DNA from: Steinernema hermaphroditum
Lineage: Eukaryota; Nematoda; Chromadorea; Rhabditida; Steinernematidae
Assembly: GCA_030435675.1 (NCBI GenBank)
Contig: CM059624.1
Coordinates: 10,254,769-10,318,768 of the forward strand
Length of the DNA: 64,000 nt
Direction of reading: 5' to 3'
Below are positions 35,849 through 45,982 of this stretch, piece after piece. Positions within the stretch are counted from its first letter, which is position 1. Every line of letters starts with the position of its first letter. Position numbers and translations under genes: made by a program. The notes under the pieces were generated by a model that was not told the DNA's origin, searched no databases, and saw nothing but the letters and a program-made list of their open reading frames with translations.

Positions 35849-38800
35849 ATGAGTCTCACGCAGGCTCTCCCTACGTCACACCTTCCAGGAAGCGTGCCTT
35901 CGCAGCAGAGGTAGGTATCACTCTACCATATCCCCTTAGGGTACGTGGGGTGGGGTGCTGTATTGGATTTAAGACATCAGGTTACTGTGACTGTGGTCTT
36001 ATTACGTCTGCTACTGATGGTCACTAAGGGACTCACTACGCACATATAGGCTTTTTTTAACTACTTTATGACAAACGTTCTCCATCATTGCTTTGATTAT
36101 CTATTCTCTAAGATGGGCCTCTGGTGCAAAAAGCTATCATTACAGTTTAGATTACTATTCGGTTATACTATTCTGTCCATGGGAGGTGGTAGTTGCTGTT
36201 TTTGGTTTTGAAGTATCGCAAATAGAAGATCCTGGAGAAAGAGACACCTGGTGGTTTCTTTGGCTTCCTTCTTTCCATGCGCTATCCAAAACTATCCAAA
36301 CCGTCGATAGAATTTGCCTACTTTGGACTGTAAATATAACGTAGATGAGAAAGATTCTACGGGACGGCTTCGCGACTAAAGAACGTGGTGCGTTTGGGAC
36401 CAGCATTTGTCCGAAAGTCAAACATATTCCGTTTTAGAGATGTTATGCAGATTTCCTTTAATTCAACCTACGGTCGTTATGTCCATATGCGTTTGGCATA
36501 CGGTACTATTCGGTCGTAGAAGTTCACATTCCTTCACAAATGCACAAAAAGAACTGCCTTTCTTTTTTGTTATTTGTTTTCCCCTTTTGTTCCAACTTTT
36601 CATTCGTTTTACGGCAAGCACCATAATGTTTGGTATAAAATTGGAATCTAGATGTTGCAGAACAGGCCCGCAGCTCGCCTTCTCAGGCCTTTACTTCTGC
36701 ACGGTCCGTGCGGTCGGTCTGCAAGCGTCTTTGCAGAGGGGCGCCGTCCGACTGTACATTATTTGGATAGCCTTTGGGGCGCGCGGTCAGCGAAGTTCGC
36801 GCGCGACTTATCCCGGTTACGTCACGTGTTTGCTTTTTAAGTGTAAGTGTCCGTCTCGACCCTTGTGCGCTGTGATTAAATATGCAAATAGGATATGTGT
36901 ATAGACTGTTTGAGTGACTCGCCGCACGTGCGAGTGGACATTGGTGACGTCACAAACACAGATTTCCTAGAGGGTGCTGTAGGAACAAGACCTTACTGGA
37001 CATGACCCTTCTTTCATTCAGCAATTTCAGATCCACACGCGGAGCCTCAAAACAGCGACGGGATCAGATTAATGTGGAAATCCACCAGCTCCGGGATCTC
37101 CTCCCCCTCTCCTCCTCCATCAAGGATCGCCTATTCCAGCTGCAGGTCATGTCCCTCGCCTGCATTTTCATACGCAAAGACCGCTACCTGCCGCATAGTA
37201 AGTTGTTTTTTTGTTTGTTCTCGCCGTTTGTGACGTCACACGTCGTCGCACGTCTGAGTCCTCTTACGTGACCGCCGAGGCGATCACTGAGTTTGATCGT
37301 GGTTGTCAATGGAGGAAATACAAACAGATAACATACCGAAGGGTGCATTTTGTGACAAGTTAGGAAAACCACGCTATTCTGTCCACTTTTGTAGTTAAAC
37401 GCTTTTATTAGCTAAATAGAAACCACCCTGTACTAATTGATAAATTGCGGCCGATCTATCTCCGAACCCCGTTCAAAATAAAGGTTTACTGTCTAGACTG
37501 TCTAGAAATTATCATTTTTGTGACATTAAAAGCGGCTGTGCGATCTCAATGACACCCTGAATAAACCAAGTATTGGACCATGAGTTCCCTCTAAAACCAC
37601 ATCCTTTCAGTTCTTCGCGGGAGCGAGGACTTCGTCTACAACTACCTCAACCTGCGCTCCTTCGTCCCGAAGGGAGTGGACAGCTGTCGCGCCCTCAAAG
37701 GCTTCCTTATGATGGTCACACAGTCGGGCAAGCTGCTCTACGTCTCCGAGAACGCCAGCGAGTACCTCGGTCACTCCGTGGAGGAGATCATGTGCCAGGG
37801 CGACCAGCTCTACGACCTCATCGACGAGCGCGACCATGCCGCCGTCTTCCGCGAGCTCAACCCGAACCCGAAGCGTCTTCGGGCGGCCCCTGAAGAGGGC
37901 GTCTTCATCTGCCGTATGAACCTCTCGAGGACGGCCAAGCGGCAGATCCACTACCACAAGTTCGTGCTCGTCCACGGACGCTACGTCCACTCCGCCGACT
38001 ACTACCAGGCGGTGAACACGCGGCATCCCGCCGGCGCCGTCGAACCCATCTTCGCCGCCTTCTGTCAGCCCCTCATCAACCCCGAGAACGCGCACAACCA
38101 GCTGAAAGGCAACACGATGGTCTTTCAGTCGCGGCACCACATGGACATGCGCTTCATCGAGATGGATCGAGTGTGAGTAACCTTTGCGCAGTCACCGTAA
38201 TGACCGGGTTACTGTAGTGGTCAATCCCATCTCGGGTACACGAATGAGGAACTGGAGAATCGCTCCTGGTATTCGCTTCTCCATCCCTCTCTCCTCTTCC
38301 AGTTCGCCTACAAACATCGTATGAGTAAGTTTCTCTCGTTCTTTGCCTTCTGAAGGAGACATTTCAGTGCGTGATGGAAAGGACCAAGCGACGATGTGCC
38401 TCCTGAAGCTGCAAACTAAGACTGGCGAATGGATCTGGGCACATGCCGTGATTACGGTATCCCAACCGCAGCAGATCGATGGACGTCATCAGCATCAGAC
38501 TCTCTCGGTGACCTACCAGATCCTCAGGTAGATTCCTTCCGTCTCAGCGCCTTCAATCGTCCTGTTCCAGCGAGAGAGAAGCAGCGACTCTGCAGATGAA
38601 CGACTGGATCTACAGTGTGCGCCACACAGCCGTTCCCCCGGACTGTTTCGTCACGAAGGAGCCGCTCGATTTCGTCCCTTCGGAGTGCGATCCTCTAGAG
38701 TTCTCGCCGCCCAACGGTGCTCCGCTCTTTTTCAAGACGGAGCCTCAGCCACCGCAGCTCGTCTTCCCCCAGGCGCCGAGTCACTGCGACCAGATCAGCG

Positions 38801-39249
38801 TGGAGATCCCCTCAAAACCTCACGTCTTCGTCGGTCGCCACTTCGACTCCTTCTTCCATCCCCACATGAACCTCAACGTGCTCCTCACGCCGGAGTACTC
38901 GTCGCCCGAGGGCTCCCTTGCCTCGGCCTCCGCCTCCACCCACATCTCCTCGATCTCCGGCGACGTCCCACTTCCCGAACTCGACGACGTCGAAGACTTC
39001 TTCCGACAGGTCGACGAGGAGAACGACGCGCCGCCGCCACCCCAGCCGGACCTCATGCGGCTCTTCCAGGTGATGCTGGAGCCGCAGACCCAGAATCCAA
39101 CGCCCTTCGAGGAGTGCCAGAGGCCTCCGGTCCGCGCCGGCTGCAAGAGGCATCACTCGATGCAGATGGACTCCCTGGAAGAGTTCGGCATGTTCGCCCA
39201 CCCACGTGCGCAGAAGCGCCTCGGCAGCTGGGCCCCCGGCGTCTCCTGA
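35849..39249 (+). CDS. cky-1: NPAS4 / CKY-1-type bHLH-PAS transcription factor
   Basis: Six exons: 35849..35910, 37031..37197, 37611..38172, 38218..38324, 38368..38527, 38571..39249; 578 aa. The atypical bHLH begins [17 protein letters not shown] and ends [11 protein letters not shown], aligning with human NPAS4 (STKGASKARRDQINAEI...IMSLACIYTRK). PAS-A follows ([26 protein letters not shown]), then FQSRH..D, PAS-B ([26 protein letters not shown]), and a Pro/Glu/Asp-rich C-terminus with acidic clusters likely to activate transcription. Such factors pair with ARNT/AHA-1; NPAS4 is neuronal and activity-induced in mammals. The first exon was placed because only its donor (CAGCAGAG|GTAGGT) gives the needed phase 2. 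It adds 20 residues before the bHLH, more than in NPAS4. Intron 1 is 1,120 nt. Confidence 0.92.
36819..36952. promoter_or_regulatory. CRE / E-box sites in intron 1 of NPAS4-like gene
   Basis: ACGTCA overlapping CACGTG at 36819-36828, another CACGTG at 36925-36930 and a full TGACGTCA at 36945-36952, all within about 210 bp before exon 2. Confidence 0.55.
37231..37238. promoter_or_regulatory. Palindromic CRE in intron 2 of NPAS4-like gene
   Basis: TGACGTCA, the third full CRE within 1.6 kb, just behind exon 2. A GTCTAGAC palindrome lies 250 bp further on (37491-37498). Confidence 0.5.
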
Positions 39250-39479
39250 ACGGCCTTCTTTTCCACTTATCTCCATAGACGGGTAGCACAATGTATTTAT
39301 GGACTTGTATTTACACTCCCACATTGTTATTCTGTTACATATCGTTCATTTGAAGCACCACTAGACATAAAATATCTCTTGTTTTCGAATTTGGAAAAGG
39401 ACCTTTTGTTTGCCACGAAAACAGGAATCGAGTGGCGTCGTTCCCCTACTTATCCACATCCTCTATCCGTTGTGGACCC

Positions 39480-39968
39480 ATGTCGAAGCTCATCTTTCTC
39501 ATTTTCCTGTTTTTCCCGACCCATCAAACTTCGGTCCAAGCTCAAACTACCTCTGTTCTCGATCCGTCGACGACGACTTCTTCCCCTACCACGGCGATGA
39601 GCCGACTGGACCGATTACGGTACTTCGACATAAACCCTGTGATGAAACAGGGAGAATCGGGTCCTCTGCTTTCGCCCCCACGGTTGGTCCGATTCCCGCC
39701 AGAAGAGAAAGTGGATGAGGCCACACTGCCAACGCGAACAATCAAGCCGACCGCTACTTCCATTCTTGCTCCGCTGACAGCAACGTTCCCCTCCACTTCT
39801 TCCACCTCAACGAGCTACTTGCACAAGTTACGCTTCTTCAGTATACTTCCCGTAATGAAGCCAGGCGAATCCGGTCCGCTCCTCTCACCTCCACGCCTTG
39901 GAAGATTTTCTGGCATTACAGTATCGCCAATACAAACAACTAAACCAACTCTCAGCGCCACGCCATAG
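39480..39968 (+). CDS. Unrecognised secreted protein with two conserved 27-residue repeats
   Basis: Single exon, 162 aa. The N-terminus MSKLIFLIFLFF...VQA is a good signal peptide with likely cleavage near residue 21. The rest is Ser/Thr/Pro-rich linker carrying two copies of one peptide: residues 46-72 (core PVMKQGESGPLLSPPRLVRF) and 117-143 (core PVMKPGESGPLLSPPRLGRF), 22 of 27 identical. Of those 22 residues, 15 use different codons, so the protein sequence, not the DNA, has been conserved. The second copy ends PPRLGR, reminiscent of PRL-amide (pyrokinin/neuromedin-U) precursors with Gly-Arg amidation/cleavage signals, but the first copy has Val there and no dibasic sites flank either. No family recognised; a secreted signalling or structural peptide is possible. 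It starts 230 bp behind the NPAS4-like gene, same strand. Confidence 0.72.
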   Translation: MSKLIFLIFLFFPTHQTSVQAQTTSVLDPSTTTSSPTTAMSRLDRLRYFDINPVMKQGESGPLLSPPRLVRFPPEEKVDEATLPTRTIKPTATSILAPLTATFPSTSSTSTSYLHKLRFFSILPVMKPGESGPLLSPPRLGRFSGITVSPIQTTKPTLSATP

Positions 39969-40039
39969 AAGTTTCATTAGAAAGACTACTATATACATTA
40001 CCCGTATTGCATACAAGTTAATAACCAGATTCCTTGGAG

Positions 40040-41272
40040 CTAACTGTTTCCCACTTGAGAGTATGACCGAGCGAATGCTGTGGCGCGCTCGAAGATGGTC
40101 GAATTCACGGCGCCGTACTTCTGGAAATGCTCATGGTGCGAGCCGAACAGGCTGAGCTTGTAGATGAAGTAGTCCAGCGTGTACATAAAGCCTGTGTTGA
40201 TGTAGTGGAAGGAAACGACGTAGTTGCTACAGCACTGAGAGCCCTGGAGTATTCCATGATCAAAAAGAGAATTCAAAGATACAGTACCTTGCGGTAGGGA
40301 TAGAACATGTAGGACATGAGCCATTTGGGCAGCGTCCCGTTGGCGTTCATGTGGACTGTTGGTGCCAAAGGCAGCATTCTGTGGCGGCCCTGAAGATACT
40401 GGTAAGAGTCAAAAGATAAGAAGCTTACTTGATAATCTCTGGAGTCAGCTGGCTCCACTCCCACGTTCCTCAGGCATTTTCCCATCTCGACGTCTTCGGC
40501 GAAGGCACTATCGGAGCCTTTGCATTTAGTCTTGTTCGGCAGAGCTTCTTCGACGAATCTCCTAAGACTTTCCCTGAAAGGAGATGCGTTGCATGCCTGG
40601 AATGGAGATTACCTGCTGAGAACGTATCCCGCCCCTCCACTCATGTAGCCGCTCTTAACGAAGGGCTTGAACTTGCAGCCGAAGGATAGAGGAGCGTCAG
40701 GCGAGTGTCCCATCAGCATGAAACGGAGATTCTCCACCAAGGCGTAGGTGTCATCGTCCGCTTTGTAGAACCAGTCGAAGTTGTGGAGCTCGTGCTCGTA
40801 GAGATACTTGAAGGCTCGCTTGGTTTTCGCCCACAGATGTCTTCTTCCTTCGGTTACGTTCAGATTCACTGTTGGAAGTCCACTCTTCTGGAAAGGAGTA
40901 ATATCAGAGATGACAGCGCTATTCGAAACCTACGGGATCTGCGGAGAAGAAGATGTGCTTGTTGCACCTCGGAGCCCACGTGGCGTTGACATGGATCGCC
41001 TTCTTGTAGGTGTTCTTGTGAGAAGTCATGATCCAGCAAAGGACTCGCACCCGGCTGGATACCTCCCTCATCAGTTCCTCGTTTTCCTCTCTAACGTGCT
41101 CCACTCTGCCGTGGCTAGTGAGGAGAGCGCGGCTACCATAATACACATCATTGGGCTTCGCAAAGTACATCAGCTCTGAGGAGAAGAAGTTGAAGGCCAA
41201 CAGCGAGAGGGCGGCGCCGCTTGTCAAGCCGAGGAAGTAGCTGGCGACTGGCGAGCGGCGGCACAGCGCCAT
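40040..41272 (-). CDS. C1GALT1: Core-1 beta-1,3-galactosyltransferase (C1GALT1)
   Basis: Five exons (low to high): 40040..40243, 40288..40389, 40429..40573, 40613..40887, 40934..41272; 354 aa. Golgi type II enzyme that adds galactose to GalNAc-Ser/Thr to make the T antigen. It has a short cytosolic N-terminus, a signal-anchor helix (about 10-28), [19 protein letters not shown], the Mn/UDP-binding KADDDTY (DDD at 157-159), the signature [24 protein letters not shown], and [11 protein letters not shown] near the C-terminus, all in the family order and spacing. Cysteines typical of the family are present. Two E2F-like TTTGGCGC sites lie 61-82 bp upstream of the start. Confidence 0.95.
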
Positions 41273-41977
41273 CGCTGAGACTCTGGAAGAAATCTGAAAT
41301 CTTGAGCATGCACAACAAACATTCGAGAATTATTTGGCGCGGTCAATTTGGCGCGGATTGTGAATATTAAATAGCGTCGACAGGTGTGCCGACAATATCC
41401 CACAGAGTAAAATCCCGCTAGACGTCTGCCAGCGCTACTTTAGACACTGTCGGACCAGCAGTGCGGTCGTAATCACAAACGTGACATTGTCTGAAATAAT
41501 AGAATGCTGCCTGTTGCCAGACGTCTGCAAACGCACCTTCCGTCTAATGGTCTGTCCGACAGTTTGTCGAAACAGAGACAATCACAGCAAATTTCGATCA
41601 ATTGCCGCTAAAGAGCGCTGAGCGCGCCAATCGACCAGTCGCTCCCTCAATCGGGTGGAGTGCTTATCCGCGCGCACGTCTCTGTAAGCCTCTCACTCCA
41701 CCGGGCGGATCTCAAATCCCATTTGGCTTGTCTTCCCCTCCACTTGACGACCAAATCCTTATGACGACGCGGGGCTAAGAAAAACCGAATCGGAGTGACA
41801 TAGAAACGATGGAGAGAAGATGCATTAAGGAGAGGTCGGGCTCTCCCGTGAACGAAACCGTTTTGATGAGATTCTCTTTTCGGGAAACAGGGACACATTA
41901 CAAAGGGTTTTTTCAATTTTCAATTAAAATTCACAATTTGAGTGTATTGCAGCTAATTTATAATTTACAACAACGAC
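41273..41977. promoter_or_regulatory. Upstream region of C1GALT1 with paired E2F-like sites
   Basis: Two TTTGGCGC sequences at 41333-41340 and 41347-41354, 14 bp apart, match the E2F consensus. Further on, AGACGTCT palindromes near 41420 and 41520 recur in a stretch rich in GTCTG/CAGAC. No exon recognised. Confidence 0.5.
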
Positions 41978-44256
41978 TCAAGGAGATCCAAAGGCATTTG
42001 CTGGTTTACTGTATCTGAAGATGGACGCATTGACGAAGTTCACACTGAAACTGTTCCCTTTCTGCTGTTTTGTGCCTAGAAGCTCCAGGATGACAATCGT
42101 ATTGACTGGTCGGAGCAGCGCTCTGGGCACGTAGAGGGTCACCTAAAGGAAGTGTTTTCTTCAGATTTCGGCCATTTCAGCAACCTGAGGACCAGCCAAG
42201 GGCCAGTAGCGCCCCACATTGTATCCGTTGATGTACAGCTGGCCCTTGCCCCACCCGGTAGGGTCGAAGAAGGTGTCGGCCAGTTGGGGGGCTCGGAAGG
42301 TGCCCATGTAGATGTTGGGACCGCGTGCAGGATTGGAGTTGCGCTGATTTTGAGCAGCGTTTGGGTACACCGCGGTTGGCTCGATTCCGCACTGGGTCCA
42401 TCCGAGGAGCGGGAGGCCGTCTAGGAGTACGGTAGAGGTGATCCCCTTGAAGTCGTTGATCGTCTGGTAGAACTGTCGCCCGCGGTTCTCCACGAGAATC
42501 GCGAGATTGGCTCCCGGGGGCGCGTTGATGGCGATCGACCTCTGGGTAAGGTTTCCAAAGGAGGAGTAGATGGCGCCCTACAGGGAATGTACTAAACAAA
42601 ACAAGAAGTCCGGGTTACGGTACCTCGTACTGCCCGTTGACCATGACGAAGCCGTGGTCTTTGATTCCATCGATCTGGAGGTTTCTGCCTCCGAAAGGGA
42701 TCCACGCCTCGTAGAGGACGAATCCATAGGGGAAGTTCATGTCTTCGAAAGTTAGCGGGCCCAAACTTCGCATGCAGCTTTGGCCGACCACGTTTCGGAG
42801 TTCTAGGGGAGTCCCGATGCGGGATAGAAGCACTTCTCCATAGGCGGTTTTGCTGGAATAGGGCTAGTAGCCACACTTCTAGAGCAGTTCTGACCTACTT
42901 GCTGTTTGGAGGTGGCTGTTTCGGCTGGTGCGACCAGTTTGGGATCGTCTTCACCCACTTCTGGATCTCAAAGTAATGCGACGTCGTGTCGCCGGCCTCC
43001 GAAATCGGCGCGTCGTAGTCATATGACGTGATATCCTAGAACGCACTCATGGTCATCGCCAGACCAGGCTCCTTCTCTGACCGCGTACTTCTCCTGAGCG
43101 CCGGCCCAGAATCCGAAGCTCGTCCCTCCGTGGATGACGTAGTAGTTGAACGAGGCGTTTAGAGAGTACATGTATTCGGTTCCGTCTATGATACTGTAGA
43201 GAGTAGGGTAGTGGTGTGCCTCCTGGCCCCAGTAGACCTGCCATCCGGGGTAGAATTCTGAGTTCACGAGGGGTCCTAGATGGAAAGGAGGATTAGGGAG
43301 AGGCCGCAGGGTAATTCATCATTTGAAGCCACTCTTCAACGTCATAGAAAAGAACACAACCTACCAACAGGACTGAACTTCCTCTGTTTAGCGAAGTAGG
43401 AGTCGATTTCGGCTCGGGACCCGGGACCGAAATCAATGGTGATGAAGGCGCCATCGGTAGTGCCACACTTGAGGTTTTGGTCTTGGACGTTGTCCGCTGA
43501 AAGATGAGCTCTGGAACAGAGCGTCTACGACACCTACTTGTATAAAGATTGACGTCATATCCTAGTCCTCTGCGTGTGGTCTCCCTCAAGAAGGCCATGT
43601 AGTCGTGGTCGCAGGCGCTGAAGGCACCGTATTCGTTCTCCAGCTGGAGCATGAGGATGTTGCCCCCGTTCTTGAGGAGATGGGGACGGATGACGTTGAA
43701 GAGCGCTTGGTACCAGCGCTGTACGGCGCTTAGGAATCTAAAGCTTCACTTGAAGGGCTGATGGGCCAAGAAGGCAGACCTCGTGTCGCTGGTCCGCATT
43801 CGGATGTCTTTCGTGTGGAGAAGCCACCACGGGAGACCTCCGTTCTCCCATTCTCCGCAGATGTAGGGACCAAGGCGGACCAGCGCGTAGAGTTCGTTTT
43901 CCTGCGCCAGGCGGAGGAACCTGGAGATGTCACGCGCTCCGTTGAAGTTGAACCTGCAGGCAATACGGCCTTTTGTTCATCCATGTCTTGCAAGAGGGAA
44001 CTTACGACCCAGGCGAGTACTCGTGGAAGTTCCACGGCACGTAGAACTGGATGGCGTTCAGTCCGGCCGCCCTCACTTTCGCCAGGCGGTCGTTCCATTC
44101 GGTTAGATGAATACGGAAGTAGTGGATGCTGCCCGAGATGTAGCGGAAGGGTCGTCCGTTTACGAGGAACGTCTCCCTGCCCACCTCGAAACGGTACCCG
44201 TTGCCGAACAGTTGGCCCAGAGCGGAGGGGATAAAGAGTAAGCTCAGAAGGAGCAT
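41978..44256 (-). CDS. GH35 beta-galactosidase, copy 1
   Basis: Nine exons (low to high): 41978..42142, 42185..42577, 42624..42852, 42899..43035, 43082..43275, 43365..43496, 43538..43737, 43780..43953, 44006..44256; 624 aa. Signal peptide [14 protein letters not shown], then a GH35 TIM barrel: [40 protein letters not shown], the acid/base in ENEYG (E177) and the nucleophile in NSEFYPGW (E259), followed by [10 protein letters not shown] and [13 protein letters not shown]. Beta-sandwich domains end with [24 protein letters not shown], as in GLB1. It should remove terminal beta-galactose in lysosome or outside the cell. One donor (43081, GTCAGA) is weak. Exon sizes mirror copy 2. Confidence 0.95.
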
Positions 44257-45982
44257 GGCGTCGGAACCTTCGGACTGTGGATGCGCGATGACTCCTGGAA
44301 CAGCCAGTTATCTCCCGAGCACAAAGACGACGTCATCGGATTTAAGGAGTAAACAACGCGACGTCTTCTGTACGATTGTGGTCGGACCTGTTTCCTTTGT
44401 TGCTTTTGGATTGCGCGTTGAAAAAGAGGGGCGATAAAGAGAGGATTACGGAATTGAGTTTGAAATGGACGACGTTTAGAATGAGCAGGAGAACAAGGGC
44501 CACATGGAAGAGATAGGATTTTGAGGTAATATCCATATTGGCTAGCAATTTTAAGCAATACTGGAAGTCACTCTATATCACATATTGAGGTTCCAATTTC
44601 CTCTTCAAGAAAAACAGTAAACTCAGACTATCCAACACAAACTTAAAGGCGCATTTATACCTTCTTAAGCAGTTTTGCCCACGGTAAGAACTGTTCTCGG
44701 AAACAACAATCGCTTACGTCACCGTTGCTGCCGCCCGGTAGGCATGATACATCTAGGGATGGAGGGTTTGGCGATGGGGTGACTCTTCTAAGTTAATCTT
44801 AAAATTCTGCGAAATGCGCAAATTATGAAAGCGAACAGGTCTACTTATTGACTCTTGCTAGAGCTTGTGTGAGCAGAAAACACAACCTATAGAATTATAC
44901 GACGCTTACTAGGACTTTGCAAATAGCAGCTGCACAATTAGAACTGCATTTGAGTTCGAAACTCGGGCATCCCTTTTTCGGATTAAACATGACTCATTCG
45001 GGGATAGTGGCGGATAGTTCACTATGATATCACTTGCAATAATACGGTAAACAGAGCGGAAAACAATATGCGAAATACGGCTTGTTGGATAAAGGACAAG
45101 TTCAACACGATGGAAACACTGGAACCCCTTACAGAGAATCGGAGAATATTCCATTACACTCATGGAAGATGTTTTGGTGTGTTCTTGCACAAAATGTAAA
45201 CATAGTGGAACGTCTGTCGTCTGCTGTTTTGTACATAGTAAGTAAACACAAAAAGCTCTGCTACAAAAACAATTTATTTGCACAGGTAACACTGATCCTT
45301 TCCGTATTCTTGCAAAGAAATGAAGGGCATTAATGGACAGAACAGAGGCTGAAAAGTCAAATCGACTCGAGAATGCAGGTATAACAGAAAATGAGAGGTC
45401 TCGTCGATTGTTTTTGAAAGCGACACATTGTTTTTTGACACGTCCAAAAACAGTTTGCAGACCGGAAACTGGATATCATGCCCAGTTCCGAAGAAGGAAC
45501 GGTTTTGGGAAGTACGACCGAGCCTGGTGCTTTGCTTCATATGAGTTTTTAAGTGCTAAATCGTACTCAATGTCAAAGAAAGAAGAAAAGCGACGACTAC
45601 GGTGTGATATTGTTCTTCTTTGTGTTTCATGTGCCGCATGTACTGCGTAAGCCACTTATTCGATGAACTGGTAATGAATTTTCATTGGAGATGGTGTGTT
45701 TCGTCTGAATATTTGATTCATGCTTTCTTACTCATTTGAGCCAATTCTTGCTACTTTTTGTATCAGGTCATTAGGAGGTCGAGCTACTTGAGCCTCGTTT
45801 TTTTTGCAACATATTTGAGCTACTTAGCTACTTTAGCCCTGACTGCTCATTCTATTGTGCTCGTTAATCTGTAGTGGTTTGTTTCGTTATGCGTGTCGAA
45901 TGACCGATTATGGTTATAAAGGTCATCCGCGTCACTTCAAACACTTTCGCCGTTACACTCAATCACTTTCGCTTTCAATGTG
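44257..45982. promoter_or_regulatory. Divergent region between the two beta-galactosidases
   Basis: About 1.7 kb between head-to-head starts. A TATAAA box lies at 45915-45920, 63 bp before the copy 2 ATG. Small hydrophobic open frames on the minus strand (44342-44548) were not accepted as genes. Confidence 0.5.

Noticed and set aside
39480..39968. FMRFamide-like (RF-amide) peptide precursor
   Set aside because: Both repeats end in RF, but no Gly plus basic pair follows the Phe, so RF-amide formation is not supported.
44342..44548. Small hydrophobic open frame upstream of beta-galactosidase copy 1
   Set aside because: Resembles a signal peptide but lacks homology, splice partners or codon bias; likely chance in AT-rich DNA.
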